DNA from: Polytrichum commune
Lineage: Eukaryota > Streptophyta > Polytrichopsida > Polytrichales > Polytrichaceae
Length of the DNA: 64,000 nucleotides
Direction: 5' to 3'
NCBI GenBank assembly: GCA_950295325.1
Contig: OX485807.1
Coordinates: 6,886,501 to 6,950,500 of the forward strand
Shown one piece after another: positions 23,180-34,666 of this stretch (its first letter is position 1; each line of letters opens with the position of its first letter). The translations under genes and the position numbers were made by a program. The notes beneath the pieces were generated by a model. The model did no database searches and had not been told where the DNA came from. It saw only the letters and a list, made by a program, of their open reading frames with translations.

Positions 23180-24315
23180 AAATGGCTATCCCAAGAGTGG
23201 GATGAGCCTTGTCACCAAGCTTTTGGGGAGCTCAAGAGCAAGTTTCCTTCACAAGATGTGGTTAAGTTCCCGAGCTTTCACAAGCATTTTGAGATGCACA
23301 TGGAGGCGAAGGACTTTACCATCGGCGGATGTTGGTCCAAGATGGATGACCATTGCTTATGGGAGCATTAAGCTCCATGGTTGTCGAACCTTGTACGGCT
23401 TGTGCAAGAAATGGTTATCCCAAGAGTGGGATGAGCCTTGCCACCAAGCCTTTTGGGGAGCTTAAGACCAAGTTCTCTTCGCCACCCGTGCTCAAGTTCG
23501 TGGAGTTTGACAAACCTTTGAGGTGCATACGGGGGCAAGTGACTTTAGCATTGGCGGATGTTGAGGCAAAATGGATGCCCTTTGCATATAAGAGCATGAA
23601 GCTCGATGGTTGTCCGACCTTGTCCAACTTGTGCAAGAAATGGCTATCCCAAGAGTGGGATGAGCCTTGTTACCAAGTCTTTGAGGAGCTTAAGAGCAAG
23701 CTCTCTTCGCCGCCCGTGCTCAAGTTTGCGAAATTTGACAAACCTTTTGAGATGCATACGGGGGCGAGTGACTTTACCATTGGCGGATGTTGATCCAAGA
23801 TGGATGCCCATTGCATATGGGAGCATTAAGCTTAAAGGTTGTCAAACCTTGTGCGACTTGTGAAAGAAATGGCTATCTTAAGAGTGGGATGAGCCTTGCC
23901 CCCAAAGTCTTTGGGGAGCTTAATACAAAGTTGTCTTTGCCACCCATGTTCAAGTTCGCGGAGCTTGACAAACCTTTTGAGGTGAATACGGGGTGGCGAG
24001 TGACTTTGCCATTGGCGGATGGTTAATGTAAGATGGATGGCCATTGCATATGAGAGCGTTAAGCTTGATGGTTATCCGACCTTATCCGACTTGTGAAAGA
24101 AATGGCTATCCCAAGAGTGGGATGAGCCTTGCCACCAAGTCTTTAGGGAGCTTGAGAGCAAGTGTTCTTAGACGCCCGTGCTCAAGTTCGCGGAGCTTGA
24201 CAAACCTTTTGAGGTGCATACGGGGGTGATTAACTTTGCCAATGGCGGATTGTTGATGTAAGATGGATGGCCATTGCATATGGGAGCATGAAGCTCGATG
24301 GTTGTCAAAGAAGAC
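23180..24315 (+). repeat. Element C RNase H tandem repeat, 5 units
   Basis: Unit starts (AAATGGCTATCCCAAG-like) are near 23180, 23409, 23638, 23867 and 24100, spaced 229, 229, 229 and 233 bp. Each unit encodes the KWLSQEWDEPC...DKPFEVHTG segment of the RNase H N-terminus. The first unit has the SQDVVKFPSF variant also seen in B. Units differ from one another by scattered substitutions, so the array is not brand-new. The remainder of RNase H (AVVHCLKMW-like) follows once after the array. Confidence 0.85.
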
Positions 24316-24601
24316 AACCAACTCATGACAAAGAACTTCTTTGTCGTAGTGCATTGCTTGAAGATGTGGCGACACTATTTGGGGTCGTACAAAGCAAATG
24401 TCTACATGGACAATGTGTCCTAAAAGAATTTTGACATTCAAGCGCAAGTAAGTGCCAAGTCATTGCGGTGGCATGATAGTTTGGCGCTTATGAAGGTGGA
24501 TTTGATCCACAAACCGGACCGTGGAAATGTGGTGCCGGATGCGCGAAGTAGACCGGATGAGTTCCAAGCAATGAGAACCATCCAACCCTTGTGGCTAATG
24601 T

Positions 24602-25685
24602 GTGCCGGTGAAGGAAACTTGTGATGCAAGATACGGGAGGGGTAAATTTACTACCCCAAAAGCACAAAAACTTTTAGGTGAACTTCGCAAGAGCAAGGTG
24701 CTCAAAGAGGTTAAGTTGGCGGACGGATTGTTCAAGTGCAAGCAAAGTTGGGTGTATGTGCCACAAGGCAAGTTGAGGCTATCGGTTTTGAAGGAGGAAT
24801 TTGATAGTCCTATTGCCGGCCTTAGAGGAGAAAGAAAAAACCGCCATAGAATGGTGTCATGGAGGTACCATTGGCGGTGCATAAAGGAAGATATAGCCCA
24901 CTTTATGAAGGCTTGAATCAAAGTGCAAAGTGAACCGAGCCTCTTACCAAAAGCAAGGCGGTTTCTTGCAACCGTTGCCTATCCCGTCGGCGCCATGGCA
25001 TGGTATGTGCATGGACTTGATCACAAGTTTGCCGGAGTCACATGGGTATGATGCCATCTTGTTGATGGTAGAGTGGTTTGCCAAGTTGGCACACATGGTG
25101 CCGATTGTGGGAACCGCCACCGCGTTGGAGACCGCATAGCCTTTTCTCAAAGGATGGTTGAGGCACCACGGGTTGCCAAGAGTGATTGTGTGGGATCAAG
25201 ATCCAAAGTTCACAAGTGCATTTTCAATGCATTTCTCTAAGGAGGTTGTATTGAAACTAAGGTTTAGCACGGCCGTGTATTCCCAAATGGATGGGAAAAC
25301 AAAGCGTGTGAATGGAGACTTGAAGCAATACTTGAGGAACTTGGTGGGGGCGGACCAAGGAGATTGGGCGGATTATGTGGATCGAGTGGAGTGTAATTGC
25401 AATGTAGCCACGCACTTGGCTACCAAGGGGTGGTCTTTGGTGGTGGCTCATGGAGTGGATGCGCTCCAACCTATTAACCTAGCTCTCGAGGGGGCACATT
25501 CAACACTAGAGTTTAACCAAGATGGTGAGGACTTGGCCAAGGATGGTAAACAAGTCTTGGAGATGACCAAGTTGTTGGTGGAGAAAGCCCGAAGGTGCTA
25601 CGGAGTGCTAGTAAATGCCGGAAGACGCGAAGTGGAGAATGAGGTGGGCCAAAAGGTGTTGTTGAATGTGAACAACTTCACTTAG
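24602..25685 (+). pseudogene. Element C integrase remnant
   Basis: Three open stretches follow each other: an eroded HHCC region (24602-24916), the part with the first catalytic Asp (24930-25139, MDLITSLP), and the second half of the core (25158-25685) with WDQDPKFTS. A TAG stop after ETA separates the last two. The catalytic Glu is replaced by Lys (QMDGKTKRVNG). All these features recur in element A. Confidence 0.8.
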
Positions 25686-25785
25686 CCGGAAGGCCTCACT
25701 CCAAAAGTTCATGTCCAAAATTGGAGCTTCGTTTTCCATTGTGGAACAAGTGTTCAAGGACATGTATAAGTTGGAATTACAGCAG

Positions 25786-26193
25786 CCAAGTGGACATTTT
25801 CCTTTAGCTGCTGGACACCCGAGCAAGTCTTGAGGAAGTTATGCCTGTTTGAACCTTGGCAGTCCCGGGAATCACTCCCAGGCACTGCTGTACCAGGGCG
25901 CTGTCCAGGGACAACACCCCACTCAAATGGCCATAACTCCTAGCTCACACCTCCGATTGAGGTGATCTTGAGCATTCTAGAATCACCACGCCATGAGCTA
26001 CGCATAGCTCATGGCCTCACCCTCATGCCTCCTAGTCTTTGTGGGTGGGAGGCGTTCTCAACGCCCGGGGCCCTCACCCACACTAGGATCACTTGGGCCC
26101 TCTCACCAACGGCGCCACAAGTCCCGGGTGTCACTCCGGGGTCCCCTTGTGCCCATGGTGTTTCGGGCACTCCTCATGGAGAGGTGCGCGACA
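25786..26193 (-). mobile_element. LTR-1 fragment with internal deletion
   Basis: An antisense LTR remnant that ends precisely at the LTR boundary GCGCGACA (26193). It begins with GCCAAGTGGACATTTTCC, then jumps after GCTGCTGG to CGAGCAAGTCTTGAGG, skipping roughly 130 bp of the normal LTR. It is joined on the left to truncated element C. No TSD can be matched. Confidence 0.8.
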
Positions 26194-26389
26194 CTAATAT
26201 TCCGGCAGTTCCCAGGGTGGAATCCGTCCTTTGGATCCGCGTCCCCTCTGAACTTTCCGGCGAACAGGCTGTCGCGGCGGCCGGCCCACCCTTCGGCAAT
26301 CCCCCTGGGAAACCCGTAGACCCTGTTCCAGGTATCCGGAGTCCAATTTTCCGGATCCCTCCTCTTTGTGCCTAACCACTGATTGCCTC
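26194..26389 (-). pseudogene. Element E1, coding segment between insertions
   Basis: On the minus strand this matches the E2 protein part WLGTKRRDP...FPRGIAEGWAGRR...DGFHPGNCRN. It continues the frame of the E1 N-terminal part across the young gypsy insertion (TSD GCCTC). At 26194 it is cut by an LTR. The E1 sequence expected next is missing, so a deletion accompanied the joining of element C and the LTR fragment. Confidence 0.82.
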
Positions 26390-28365
26390 TGTGAGGCCAA
26401 ACCCCCCACCCTTAAGCGTCCGTAGTCCGAGTAGTGGGTTTGGGCTCACATTCCTCCGCGGTATTGGATTTGGACTTGGATGAGTCCATAGTGCAAGGTT
26501 CACCCTTCAAGTGGTCTTGGATTTAACTGGAATTTCACTTTTAACAACTCAATGTACGATTTCAATACGTATGTGGAGAATGCACAAGTTAACTATGTTA
26601 TTTTAACCTCCTTATGCTCGGGTGCTATTTTGTCTTTGTTTGCTTCTAACGTCCATCCGGCTGCTTTAGCTACACAAGCCCTTAAGGATATCCCTCTCCT
26701 AAATGGAGTCCGTGCCGTTGACTCTATACTACCACTTGAACTATCACTTGTGTATTCCGTATCGCTACTATAAGAGGTCTCACTTGGTGTCTCCATACCG
26801 TACATAAGCCTTTAAGTATTAAGAAATACTTATGTGACTTATGTCAATCTCTCCCTCGCACCTTTGGTCTTTGCTTCCTTTGTCTTGCCATCGCGAGAGT
26901 GCTCCACATTCTCCATTAAGTTGTGCACGTGGTTTATTTTTAAAGAGAGGATGCAAGTGTAAAAAAAAACACTATTCTCTATAGTCAATCTCAAATACAT
27001 TTACTTGTAAAAGCCACACATAACACTAACTAGCATAATGTAACTAACTACTTGTCTATGAGCTAATTAGGTAGGCTATCTACTAAGCTCCTTCATGAAC
27101 CCATCTCTTTACTTTCTAATTACATAAACCCAGCTCCTTCATGAACCCACAACTTTGTAGTTGTAATCCCCAACTACCTCACTAATTATTCAAGCCCTTA
27201 ACTAATCTTCCTACCTAATTTCCCTAATTCTACTAACAACCCCTTTCTAATCACACAATTCTTCTCTAATCCTAAAATCCTAAAATCCTAGAGAGGAGAG
27301 GGGGAGAGAGAATTTCCTAACTTCACTAAGACTAACTAATCCACACAAGTATATTTTTGCACTCATCACAACATCAAGTGCTCAACTCTTAAACATGGAA
27401 CTTGCAACCACGTGTATTCAAAACATGAACTTTAAGTACCACAAATTGGAATCATGAATTAACTTTAAAATCCTTCACGTCAACACTAATTCTACCAAGA
27501 GGTCAAGCCCTCTTCAAGGCTAACAAGCCTTGGCTCTCAAACTAAAAACTAAGCACACACATGTGCTCCAATATGGCTTCCCACACCCACACTTATAACT
27601 CGTGGGGTGCCTTGGAGCACAAAGGAAAGAGAGGATGAGTGAGGGAAGAATGAGGGATTATATAGTAAGCTTGAGGGGGTGAGCACCCTCAAGGCTCACG
27701 ATAAGCCCTTGAGATTTCCTCCTACTTAGTAAGCGCCAATCCTATCTTCTAAGCCTTCCTCCCTCAAATGATCAACAAGGATCCTAATTCGAACATTTAA
27801 CTAGCCTTGGCTTTCTACCTACCACACTTTACCAAACTTGGGATGCTTCAACCCAAACTTAGCCTCCTTCGCTTTCCGCCGCCATAACTTTCTCCCCTTA
27901 CTTTCCCAAATCGTCGCTCACCACTTAATTCAAACCACGATGCTTAACTCGTGATTTGATTGGTGCTTTGAGAATTTGCTTATCCTCCACCTTGCATTCT
28001 TCCTTGGGCCTCCCCCATTAAGTGGCCATGATGAGGTGGTCCACTTGTGCGCTCCATGTGATCCTCCATTCATCCCAATTCGAATGCACTTGCCTCTTGA
28101 GTCACTTTGGTTGTCTCCATCCATTTGTACTAGCCTACTCACTAACTACTCAATCCAAGTTCTCCTTACCTATCCTCATTCGCTCAAATCCTTCCGAAGG
28201 TAAAAACACAATAACAACTCACATCCTAGCCTCTTACAACATGGTACTTCTAAGACTAACATTTCACTCTTTTTATATTTTTGTGAAGTAACATGCTACT
28301 TCAAAGTGCATCAACTAACGTTTCAAGGGTCTAAGACTAAATGTGGGCACCCTTTTGGGCTCACA
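26390..28365 (-). repeat. 3' LTR of the Athila/Tat-like element
   Basis: 1976 bp, starting TGTGAGGCC and ending GGGCTCACA on the plus strand, so the 5'-TG...CA-3' ends are kept. Same length as the right LTR and no difference noticed. Confidence 0.95.
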
Positions 28366-28426
28366 TAATTGGCGACCATCGGGGGATGAATCCAAACATC
28401 TCTTGCTCCAAGGGTAAGTTGCCTAG

Positions 28427-31400
28427 TCAAGCTCGGTACTCCTTACATCTACTTCCCGATGTACGGGTAGGAAAGAGCTCACCATTCAACGTTTCCAATT
28501 GAATTGAATTATTAGGAAAGACCTCATAGACAAGGTAAGGTCCTAACCATACCGCATTGAATTTCGCCGGAAATTCAAGCTTTCGTGCGTCTTGAATCAT
28601 GACCATCATTCCCGGTGTTAGGGCCCTTCTCTTATGTCGTTTGTCGAAAGTAATCTTTCTCCTTCTTTGGATTGCCTCAATATGTTGAGCCGCCATTCTC
28701 CTCCCTTCGTCAAGTGCTTCCAAATCGGTTAGTCGATTTCGTAAGGATTGACTTTCGGTAAGTCTCGTACTCACGGCCACCCTAAGTGACTCGACTTCAT
28801 ATTCGATTGGTAGTGTCGCTTCAAGACCATAGACTAAGGAAAATGGTGTAGCACGCGTAGTTACCTTATAGGTTGTACGGTATGCCCAAAGTGCCGCCGT
28901 TAGTTTCGTATCCCAATCCCGCTTCGAGTCTATAACCGTCTTGCGTAGTTTACTCACCAAAATTCCGTTAACCCTTTCCGTTTGTCCATTGGTTTGTGGG
29001 TGGTAGGGAGTAGTCTTCCGGTGATCAATTTTAAATTTCTCTGTCATCTCTCGAATCAAGTCATTCAAAAAGTGAGTACCCCTATCGCTTACTAGGATCT
29101 TCGGCACCCCGAACCGCGAAATTATGTTTTCGTACATAAATGTTGCCGCGTGTTCCGCCGTGTCGGTCTTCACCGCTTTGGCTTCCGCCCACTTGGTGAG
29201 GTACTCGGTTGCCACCACAATATATTTCATTCCTTTTGAAGATTGGGGATGGACCTCACCCACATAGTCGATGCCCCATTTTTCGAAAGGAATTAAGGGT
29301 AATGATACATGTAAAGGCATCTCCATTCTAAGGTCGTCTCGGGCATACCGTTGGCAAGCGTCGCATTTCCTTACATAGTCATGGGCGTCCTTAAATAGTG
29401 TAGGCCAAAAGTAGCCCGCTCTAAGTATTTTTTGCCCGGTGAGTTGACCCGAGAAGTGACCGCCGCAAGCGCTATCGTGGCAAGCGATTAAAATCGCTTC
29501 AACCTCCGTTTTTGACACGCATCGTCGTAAAATACCATCGGACCCCCTTCTAAACAACCTATGGCCCACTACAACAAATTGCCTACTATTTACCCTCACC
29601 TTCCTTCTCTCTTCTTTTGTCCACTCTTTGGGCAACTTGTGGGTTGTTAGAAATTCCACTATGCCCGCATACCACTCCGGTGTAGAAGTGACCACAAAGA
29701 GGCTATCATCTACTAACATATCATTTACCGGATTTTTTCCTATCTCCTCCGACAACCTAGACAAGTGGTCCGCTTGTAAATGCATACGACCCGGTTTATA
29801 TTCCACCGTGTAGTCGAATTCTTCTAATAACAAAACCCACCTAGCTAACCTACCACTTAACTCCGCCTTGTTAATTAGATACTTGATAGCCATGTGGTCA
29901 ACAAAAAATACAACCGGGTTGCACATGAGGTAATGCCTAAACTTTTTAACGGAAAACACCATGGCTAGGCACTCCCTCTCCGTTGTAGAGTAGTTTCTTT
30001 CGGCGGGGGTCAATTGCTTACTCGCATAAGCTATAGGTTGATCCTTCTCTTTTTCTCCCGTTGCTTGACAAAGCGCACTCCCTATTGCCACATTACTAGC
30101 ATCACAATAGACGTGAAAAGGTTTACCCCAATTGGGTGGTATCAACACCGGATAGGTGCTCAACCTATCCCGCAATTCCTCAAAGGCTTTTTGACAAGCA
30201 TCCGTCCACTCGAATTTGACATCCTTTTTGAGCAAATGGGTAATGGGCACCGCTATCTTTGAAAAATTAGGAATAAGTTCCCGGTACCATCCCACATGTC
30301 CTAACAACTTAGAGATCCCCTTGGAATTGGTTGGAGTTGCCAAGTCGCTTATGGCCGCAATCTTATCCGGATCGGGTTCTCTACCTTTCTCACTAACAAC
30401 ATAACCCAACAACACTCCCTTATTCACTCCCAAAAATGTCTTATCCGGGTTCAATGCTAACCTCATCTTCCTACACCTAACCAATGCCTCCCTAACACAA
30501 TGTAGGTGATCATCCACATTACTTTGTGTGCTAAAATCGTCCACAAAGACGGTCATGGATTTGAACAACAAGTCGGTGAAGATATACATTACTAATCGTT
30601 GGAAAGTAGCCGGGGCATTACATAACCCAAATGGCATCACTACCCACACAAAAGTACCCCAAGGTATAGTAAAAGCCGTTTTATGGATATCTTGGAGGGC
30701 TATGGAAATTTGATTATAACCCGCATACCCATCCATAAAGGTATATCGCGAATGACCTCCAACCTCCTCAAACAACAAGGTGATAAAAGGTAAGGGGAAG
30801 TGATCCTTTTGTGTGCACGAATTCAATTTCCTATAGTCGACACAAACCCTTAATTTCCCATTTTTTTTCTTTACTAAGACCATAGGAGAAACCCAATCCG
30901 TGATTTCCACCGGCTTGATAAACCCGGCCTTCAATAACCTTTCCAATTCCGCTTTCACCAACAATTGCAATTGAGGATTCATCCTCCTCTCCTTTTGTCT
31001 AATTGGCCTCGCCCCCGGAATTAAAGGAATCCGGTGCTCTACCATTTCCCTAGGAATTCCCTTAAGCTCATCGTAGGACCATGCAAAAGTATCACTAAAC
31101 TCATCCACCAAATTGCTATACTCCCTAACCTCTTTCTCCCCCAATTTGGAGCCCATCTTCATTTGTCGGGTTTTTCCATTCTTTAATTTCACATCCACGT
31201 ACCGCCAATCCGCTTCCGACACATGTGCTTGCTCCTCTTTGTTCCGATACCAATCGGAAGGCACATTGGGGTAATCTTTCACATCTTGACCTACAACTAT
31301 CCCCGTAGACGTGGTCTTGAAATGTAAAGGCTCCTCCAATTTCGATGACTCAATAATCACATCCTCCTCTTGAGTCCCATCTACATGAATTAAACTAACC

Positions 31401-34400
31401 TCACCCTCTTCCACGTCATCTACCCAAGGTGTTAACCCACCGCTAACCCACTCTTCTTCGGTGAGCACCTCACATGGCTCCAACAATGAGCCCTCTCCTA
31501 AACTAACACTAGGAAATTCACTCCCTAAGCCTACTTGGTGAAATGTAACCATTACATCAACCTCGGACTCGGGGTACTCCCTTAGCCATTGGGCATAATC
31601 CCCATTATCCCCATAATTGTAAAAATTAGGACCTAGACTTCCCGAGCCCGAATCTATAACAACCCTTTGACCTTCGGGATGGACGACTCCCACCAATGCC
31701 TTGCCAATCTCATTCTCGTTTAAGTCATCAATTTCCTTCTCCAATGGCAAATACATCTCCTTCTTCATCCATCCTTCTAATGAACCAATGGACACTATGA
31801 CCCTATTACCCTCCGGACCATAAGTGATGGATGGTTTAGGTCCACCCCAATTGACCATAGCATTCGCCATCCGCAACCAAGGCCTACCTAGCAAAATGGG
31901 GAAGGTGTCCTTGTTGGAGTGCATTTTAATGACATGGAAGGTGACCAAGTACTCCTCACCTCCCGTAGTCATTCTACAATCCTTGATCATCCCCAAAGGC
32001 GTAGTCGAACTTTGATTTGCCATATTTATGACCAAAGGTGAAGGCCCCGTGAGTCCAAGTCCCAATTTTTTCATAGTATCCTCCGGTAGTATATTTAGAC
32101 TACTCCCTCCGTCGACTAGCACATTAGGAACCACCTTATCTACTATAACAACTTCTATTTCTATAGCTTTCACGTCTCTTCCACCTTGTGATTGGATCCT
32201 AGCGGCTATTTTAGCTTTCACCTTCCTCATCCTCTTGTGTACCGGCATTCCCTCCTTTAATGTTTTCCTTGCCGTGGGTGAAATTTCCAATAGTTGGCCG
32301 AAAGTAATATCCGCCTTGAGTGTACTAAGGTCCGCCCACAAGTCGTACCCGGTAGATCTTTCCACCTTAGAATTACCCACTACGTCGAATTCGTCTACGG
32401 GAACCCCCGGTCCTTCCCATTCACCCACATCGCTATTATCCAAGTCATGTACCGCATTAGTCCTCTCCCTATCTTGTAAAATTATATTTTCCCTCTCCAC
32501 ATCCTTAGTAGCTCTTCTAGCTACCCTATCCAACTCGGAGAGATTAATCTCTTCATCCGAAGAGTAATTTCCTTGCTCTCCTATTCCTACCTCCAACGGG
32601 GCATCCCCTCTCCTAGCCCTAGTAGTTACCGCTAGTGCAGGTGCTTCTTCAACCACACCCTTACCCTTCACTAACTCATATGTAATAGCATTGGTGTGAG
32701 GAGGCCATTGACTTTGCTCCTCTCCAATTCTCGTTGGGAGAGGAAGCATGTCATCACATGTGGCCTCCAACACTCCATCCATGAACCTAACATCTTGGGA
32801 GTTAGATGGTCCCGGATCCGTTGGAGGCGCTTGTCTCCCGTTACTACCATTAGGTGGAACTCCTTGTCTATTTTGTATTGGAATGTAACCGGTTGTAGTT
32901 TGCAAGCCCGCCGGTGGATGAAAAGTTTGCCTAGCATTACTATGGTCATAGTATAAGTTAGGTGGCCTAAGTTCATTGGCCGGTACTCCTTGTGGCCTAG
33001 CACCTCGCATATTATCCCTTGCTTGTTGTTGTGGATTAGCCACCGGGTAAGGGACATTAATTATTTTGTCCGGTTGGCGACACGTATCCGAGGGATGACT
33101 TCCTCCACAATTGCTACAATTAAACTCTTGACCTTCGGACCAACATTGTCCTTGAGCGTGCCACCTTCCACAAAAGGGATGAAATTCCTTCTTCTCTAAA
33201 TTTTGGCCACCTTGCCCTCTAGGTTGTGGTCCTCTATTGCTTCCATTTCCATAGTGAGGTGGCGCTTGACCTCGTTGATTTTGTTGAGGTGGGTTACCGT
33301 TTCCTCTTTGGTCACGGTTTTGTCCACTTCTACAAAATTGACGCGTGTGGCCCGGTTGGCCACATTGGACACACCATAATCCGGAAGAATGCCTACCCGA
33401 CTCAACCGGGGGTGGAGGCCCCGGTTGTTGACTCCGGATCATTAATGACATTTGATCCGTGAGGCTTTGCATTTGTTTTATCATAGCCTCTTGGAATCCT
33501 AGTTGGCTAGCACCTAGTCTTCTCTCAACCTCCTCCAAGTGTGGATCCGTTCTAGGGGCCGGTAGTGCCAAAAGAGGTGCCGGTTCCCTAACCGCTAAAG
33601 GTCGGGGACCGGTGTCCACAATGGCATATGGAATTTGGTTCTCATACTTAGCGGGTTCTACCGCTACCACCCTAGGGCGTATGGGGATGAATTGTGGGAT
33701 CAATTCATCCTCCCTTCTCCATAGCCTTTCGTGATCTTTATCCAAGTTTTCAATATCTCTAGCCGCACGCTTGGCATCCGCCAAGGTCAAGGGATTCCTT
33801 TCTAGAACACCCCTAATAGTTCCGGACTTAAAAAACCCTTGAATGAAAAATTGCTTTAGCGTGTCGTCGTTGAGCATGGTACCCACAAATCTAGTGCACA
33901 CTAAATCAAACCTCCTAATGTAAGCCGAAATTTCTTCCTCCCTTCCTTGCTTCAATGACGACAATGCCCTTAATGCGGTACTTTGACCCACTTCCGGCCT
34001 AAATTCGTTAAGAAACTCCCTTTGTAATTGTTCCCATCCCCTAAAATGTCCCTCGGCATGATCCCGATACCATTCATAGGCTTCCCCCTCTAGAGTGGTA
34101 GGAAACCACACTAACCAATAACCCGGGTCGGTTATGAGGAAGCTAGCCGACCGTTCGATATACCGTTCCATGTGCCGAGAGGGGTCCTCATCCTTGGTCC
34201 CATAAAATTTAGGGAGATGAGATGGCATATCCATCGCCGCTAAATTTTGTGGAACCACAATTGGTAGGCCTCTTAGCCTAACCAATGGGTCTATTGGAGG
34301 TATAGGAGGTATGGGCGGAATTGGGGGTATGGGTGGTGGATCCATCCCCCGTTCCTCGGCCATGGTGACCGGTGAACTATTCAACAATCCCCTATCAACT

Positions 34401-34666
34401 TCTACCGGGAATTCTTCTCTAAGTGTGTAATTTTCCGAAGAAGTTTCACCACTCAATTTGGAGGGAGTGATCTCCTCTTCAAGTTGAGCTCGAAGTTCTA
34501 AGGTGTCTAGAATTGACCTAGTCCTAGGTTCGACGTTCAAACAACTCTCTATTCTAACATTATCTTGTTCTAATCTATCACTGATTTTAGAGGACCGCCT
34601 CTTTCGAGTAGATTTCTCTAGTCCTACTATCAAACTTGGTTTTTGTGAGCGAGTCCTACCTTGCAT
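28427..34666 (-). CDS. Gag-pol polyprotein of an Athila/Tat-like Ty3/gypsy retrotransposon
   Basis: A single uninterrupted frame of 2079 residues. In order: a basic N-terminus; a Pro-Ile repeat (about 111-126); retrotransposon gag domain (about 150-310); a CCHC knuckle at 432-445 (CVQCGQPGHTRQFC) and a second CxxC...C motif near 517-529; aspartic protease with VDGGSS (851-856); reverse transcriptase (about 1235-1425) with VDDFS at 1375-1379; RNase H (about 1515-1640) with D1522 in YCDAS; integrase with the zinc-binding H1730, H1737, C1768, C1771 and catalytic D1800, D1861, E1897 (35 residues between the last two). There is no chromodomain. Gag and pol are in one frame, so no frameshift is needed. 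All catalytic residues looked for are present, so the element may be autonomous. The ATG at 34666 is the first in frame. Confidence 0.95.
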   Translation of the reverse strand: MQGRTRSQKPSLIVGLEKSTRKRRSSKISDRLEQDNVRIESCLNVEPRTRSILDTLELRAQLEEEITPSKLSGETSSENYTLREEFPVEVDRGLLNSSPVTMAEERGMDPPPIPPIPPIPPIPPIDPLVRLRGLPIVVPQNLAAMDMPSHLPKFYGTKDEDPSRHMERYIERSASFLITDPGYWLVWFPTTLEGEAYEWYRDHAEGHFRGWEQLQREFLNEFRPEVGQSTALRALSSLKQGREEEISAYIRRFDLVCTRFVGTMLNDDTLKQFFIQGFFKSGTIRGVLERNPLTLADAKRAARDIENLDKDHERLWRREDELIPQFIPIRPRVVAVEPAKYENQIPYAIVDTGPRPLAVREPAPLLALPAPRTDPHLEEVERRLGASQLGFQEAMIKQMQSLTDQMSLMIRSQQPGPPPPVESGRHSSGLWCVQCGQPGHTRQFCRSGQNRDQRGNGNPPQQNQRGQAPPHYGNGSNRGPQPRGQGGQNLEKKEFHPFCGRWHAQGQCWSEGQEFNCSNCGGSHPSDTCRQPDKIINVPYPVANPQQQARDNMRGARPQGVPANELRPPNLYYDHSNARQTFHPPAGLQTTTGYIPIQNRQGVPPNGSNGRQAPPTDPGPSNSQDVRFMDGVLEATCDDMLPLPTRIGEEQSQWPPHTNAITYELVKGKGVVEEAPALAVTTRARRGDAPLEVGIGEQGNYSSDEEINLSELDRVARRATKDVERENIILQDRERTNAVHDLDNSDVGEWEGPGVPVDEFDVVGNSKVERSTGYDLWADLSTLKADITFGQLLEISPTARKTLKEGMPVHKRMRKVKAKIAARIQSQGGRDVKAIEIEVVIVDKVVPNVLVDGGSSLNILPEDTMKKLGLGLTGPSPLVINMANQSSTTPLGMIKDCRMTTGGEEYLVTFHVIKMHSNKDTFPILLGRPWLRMANAMVNWGGPKPSITYGPEGNRVIVSIGSLEGWMKKEMYLPLEKEIDDLNENEIGKALVGVVHPEGQRVVIDSGSGSLGPNFYNYGDNGDYAQWLREYPESEVDVMVTFHQVGLGSEFPSVSLGEGSLLEPCEVLTEEEWVSGGLTPWVDDVEEGEVSLIHVDGTQEEDVIIESSKLEEPLHFKTTSTGIVVGQDVKDYPNVPSDWYRNKEEQAHVSEADWRYVDVKLKNGKTRQMKMGSKLGEKEVREYSNLVDEFSDTFAWSYDELKGIPREMVEHRIPLIPGARPIRQKERRMNPQLQLLVKAELERLLKAGFIKPVEITDWVSPMVLVKKKNGKLRVCVDYRKLNSCTQKDHFPLPFITLLFEEVGGHSRYTFMDGYAGYNQISIALQDIHKTAFTIPWGTFVWVVMPFGLCNAPATFQRLVMYIFTDLLFKSMTVFVDDFSTQSNVDDHLHCVREALVRCRKMRLALNPDKTFLGVNKGVLLGYVVSEKGREPDPDKIAAISDLATPTNSKGISKLLGHVGWYRELIPNFSKIAVPITHLLKKDVKFEWTDACQKAFEELRDRLSTYPVLIPPNWGKPFHVYCDASNVAIGSALCQATGEKEKDQPIAYASKQLTPAERNYSTTERECLAMVFSVKKFRHYLMCNPVVFFVDHMAIKYLINKAELSGRLARWVLLLEEFDYTVEYKPGRMHLQADHLSRLSEEIGKNPVNDMLVDDSLFVVTSTPEWYAGIVEFLTTHKLPKEWTKEERRKVRVNSRQFVVVGHRLFRRGSDGILRRCVSKTEVEAILIACHDSACGGHFSGQLTGQKILRAGYFWPTLFKDAHDYVRKCDACQRYARDDLRMEMPLHVSLPLIPFEKWGIDYVGEVHPQSSKGMKYIVVATEYLTKWAEAKAVKTDTAEHAATFMYENIISRFGVPKILVSDRGTHFLNDLIREMTEKFKIDHRKTTPYHPQTNGQTERVNGILVSKLRKTVIDSKRDWDTKLTAALWAYRTTYKVTTRATPFSLVYGLEATLPIEYEVESLRVAVSTRLTESQSLRNRLTDLEALDEGRRMAAQHIEAIQRRRKITFDKRHKRRALTPGMMVMIQDARKLEFPAKFNAVWLGPYLVYEVFPNNSIQLETLNGELFPTRTSGSRCKEYRA

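Larger units (their letters stand above)
19680..25785 (+). mobile_element. Element C: chromovirus truncated at its 3' end
   Basis: A sense element with a complete 5' LTR (19680-20652), a primer binding site, leader, gag/protease remnants (about 21690-22800), a deleted reverse transcriptase, a five-unit RNase H repeat (23180-24315) and an integrase remnant (24602-25685). It stops near 25780, after GTTGGAATTAC, and is joined to an LTR fragment of opposite orientation. The 3' UTR, polypurine tract and 3' LTR are missing. A solo LTR (20698-21673) lies in the leader. The coding lesions match A, B and D. Confidence 0.88.

Noticed and set aside
26552-26773. 73-residue ORF in the LTR of the Athila/Tat-like element (also 35718-35939)
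   Set aside because: It is present in both LTRs simply because they are identical; no domain, and the minus strand is also open.
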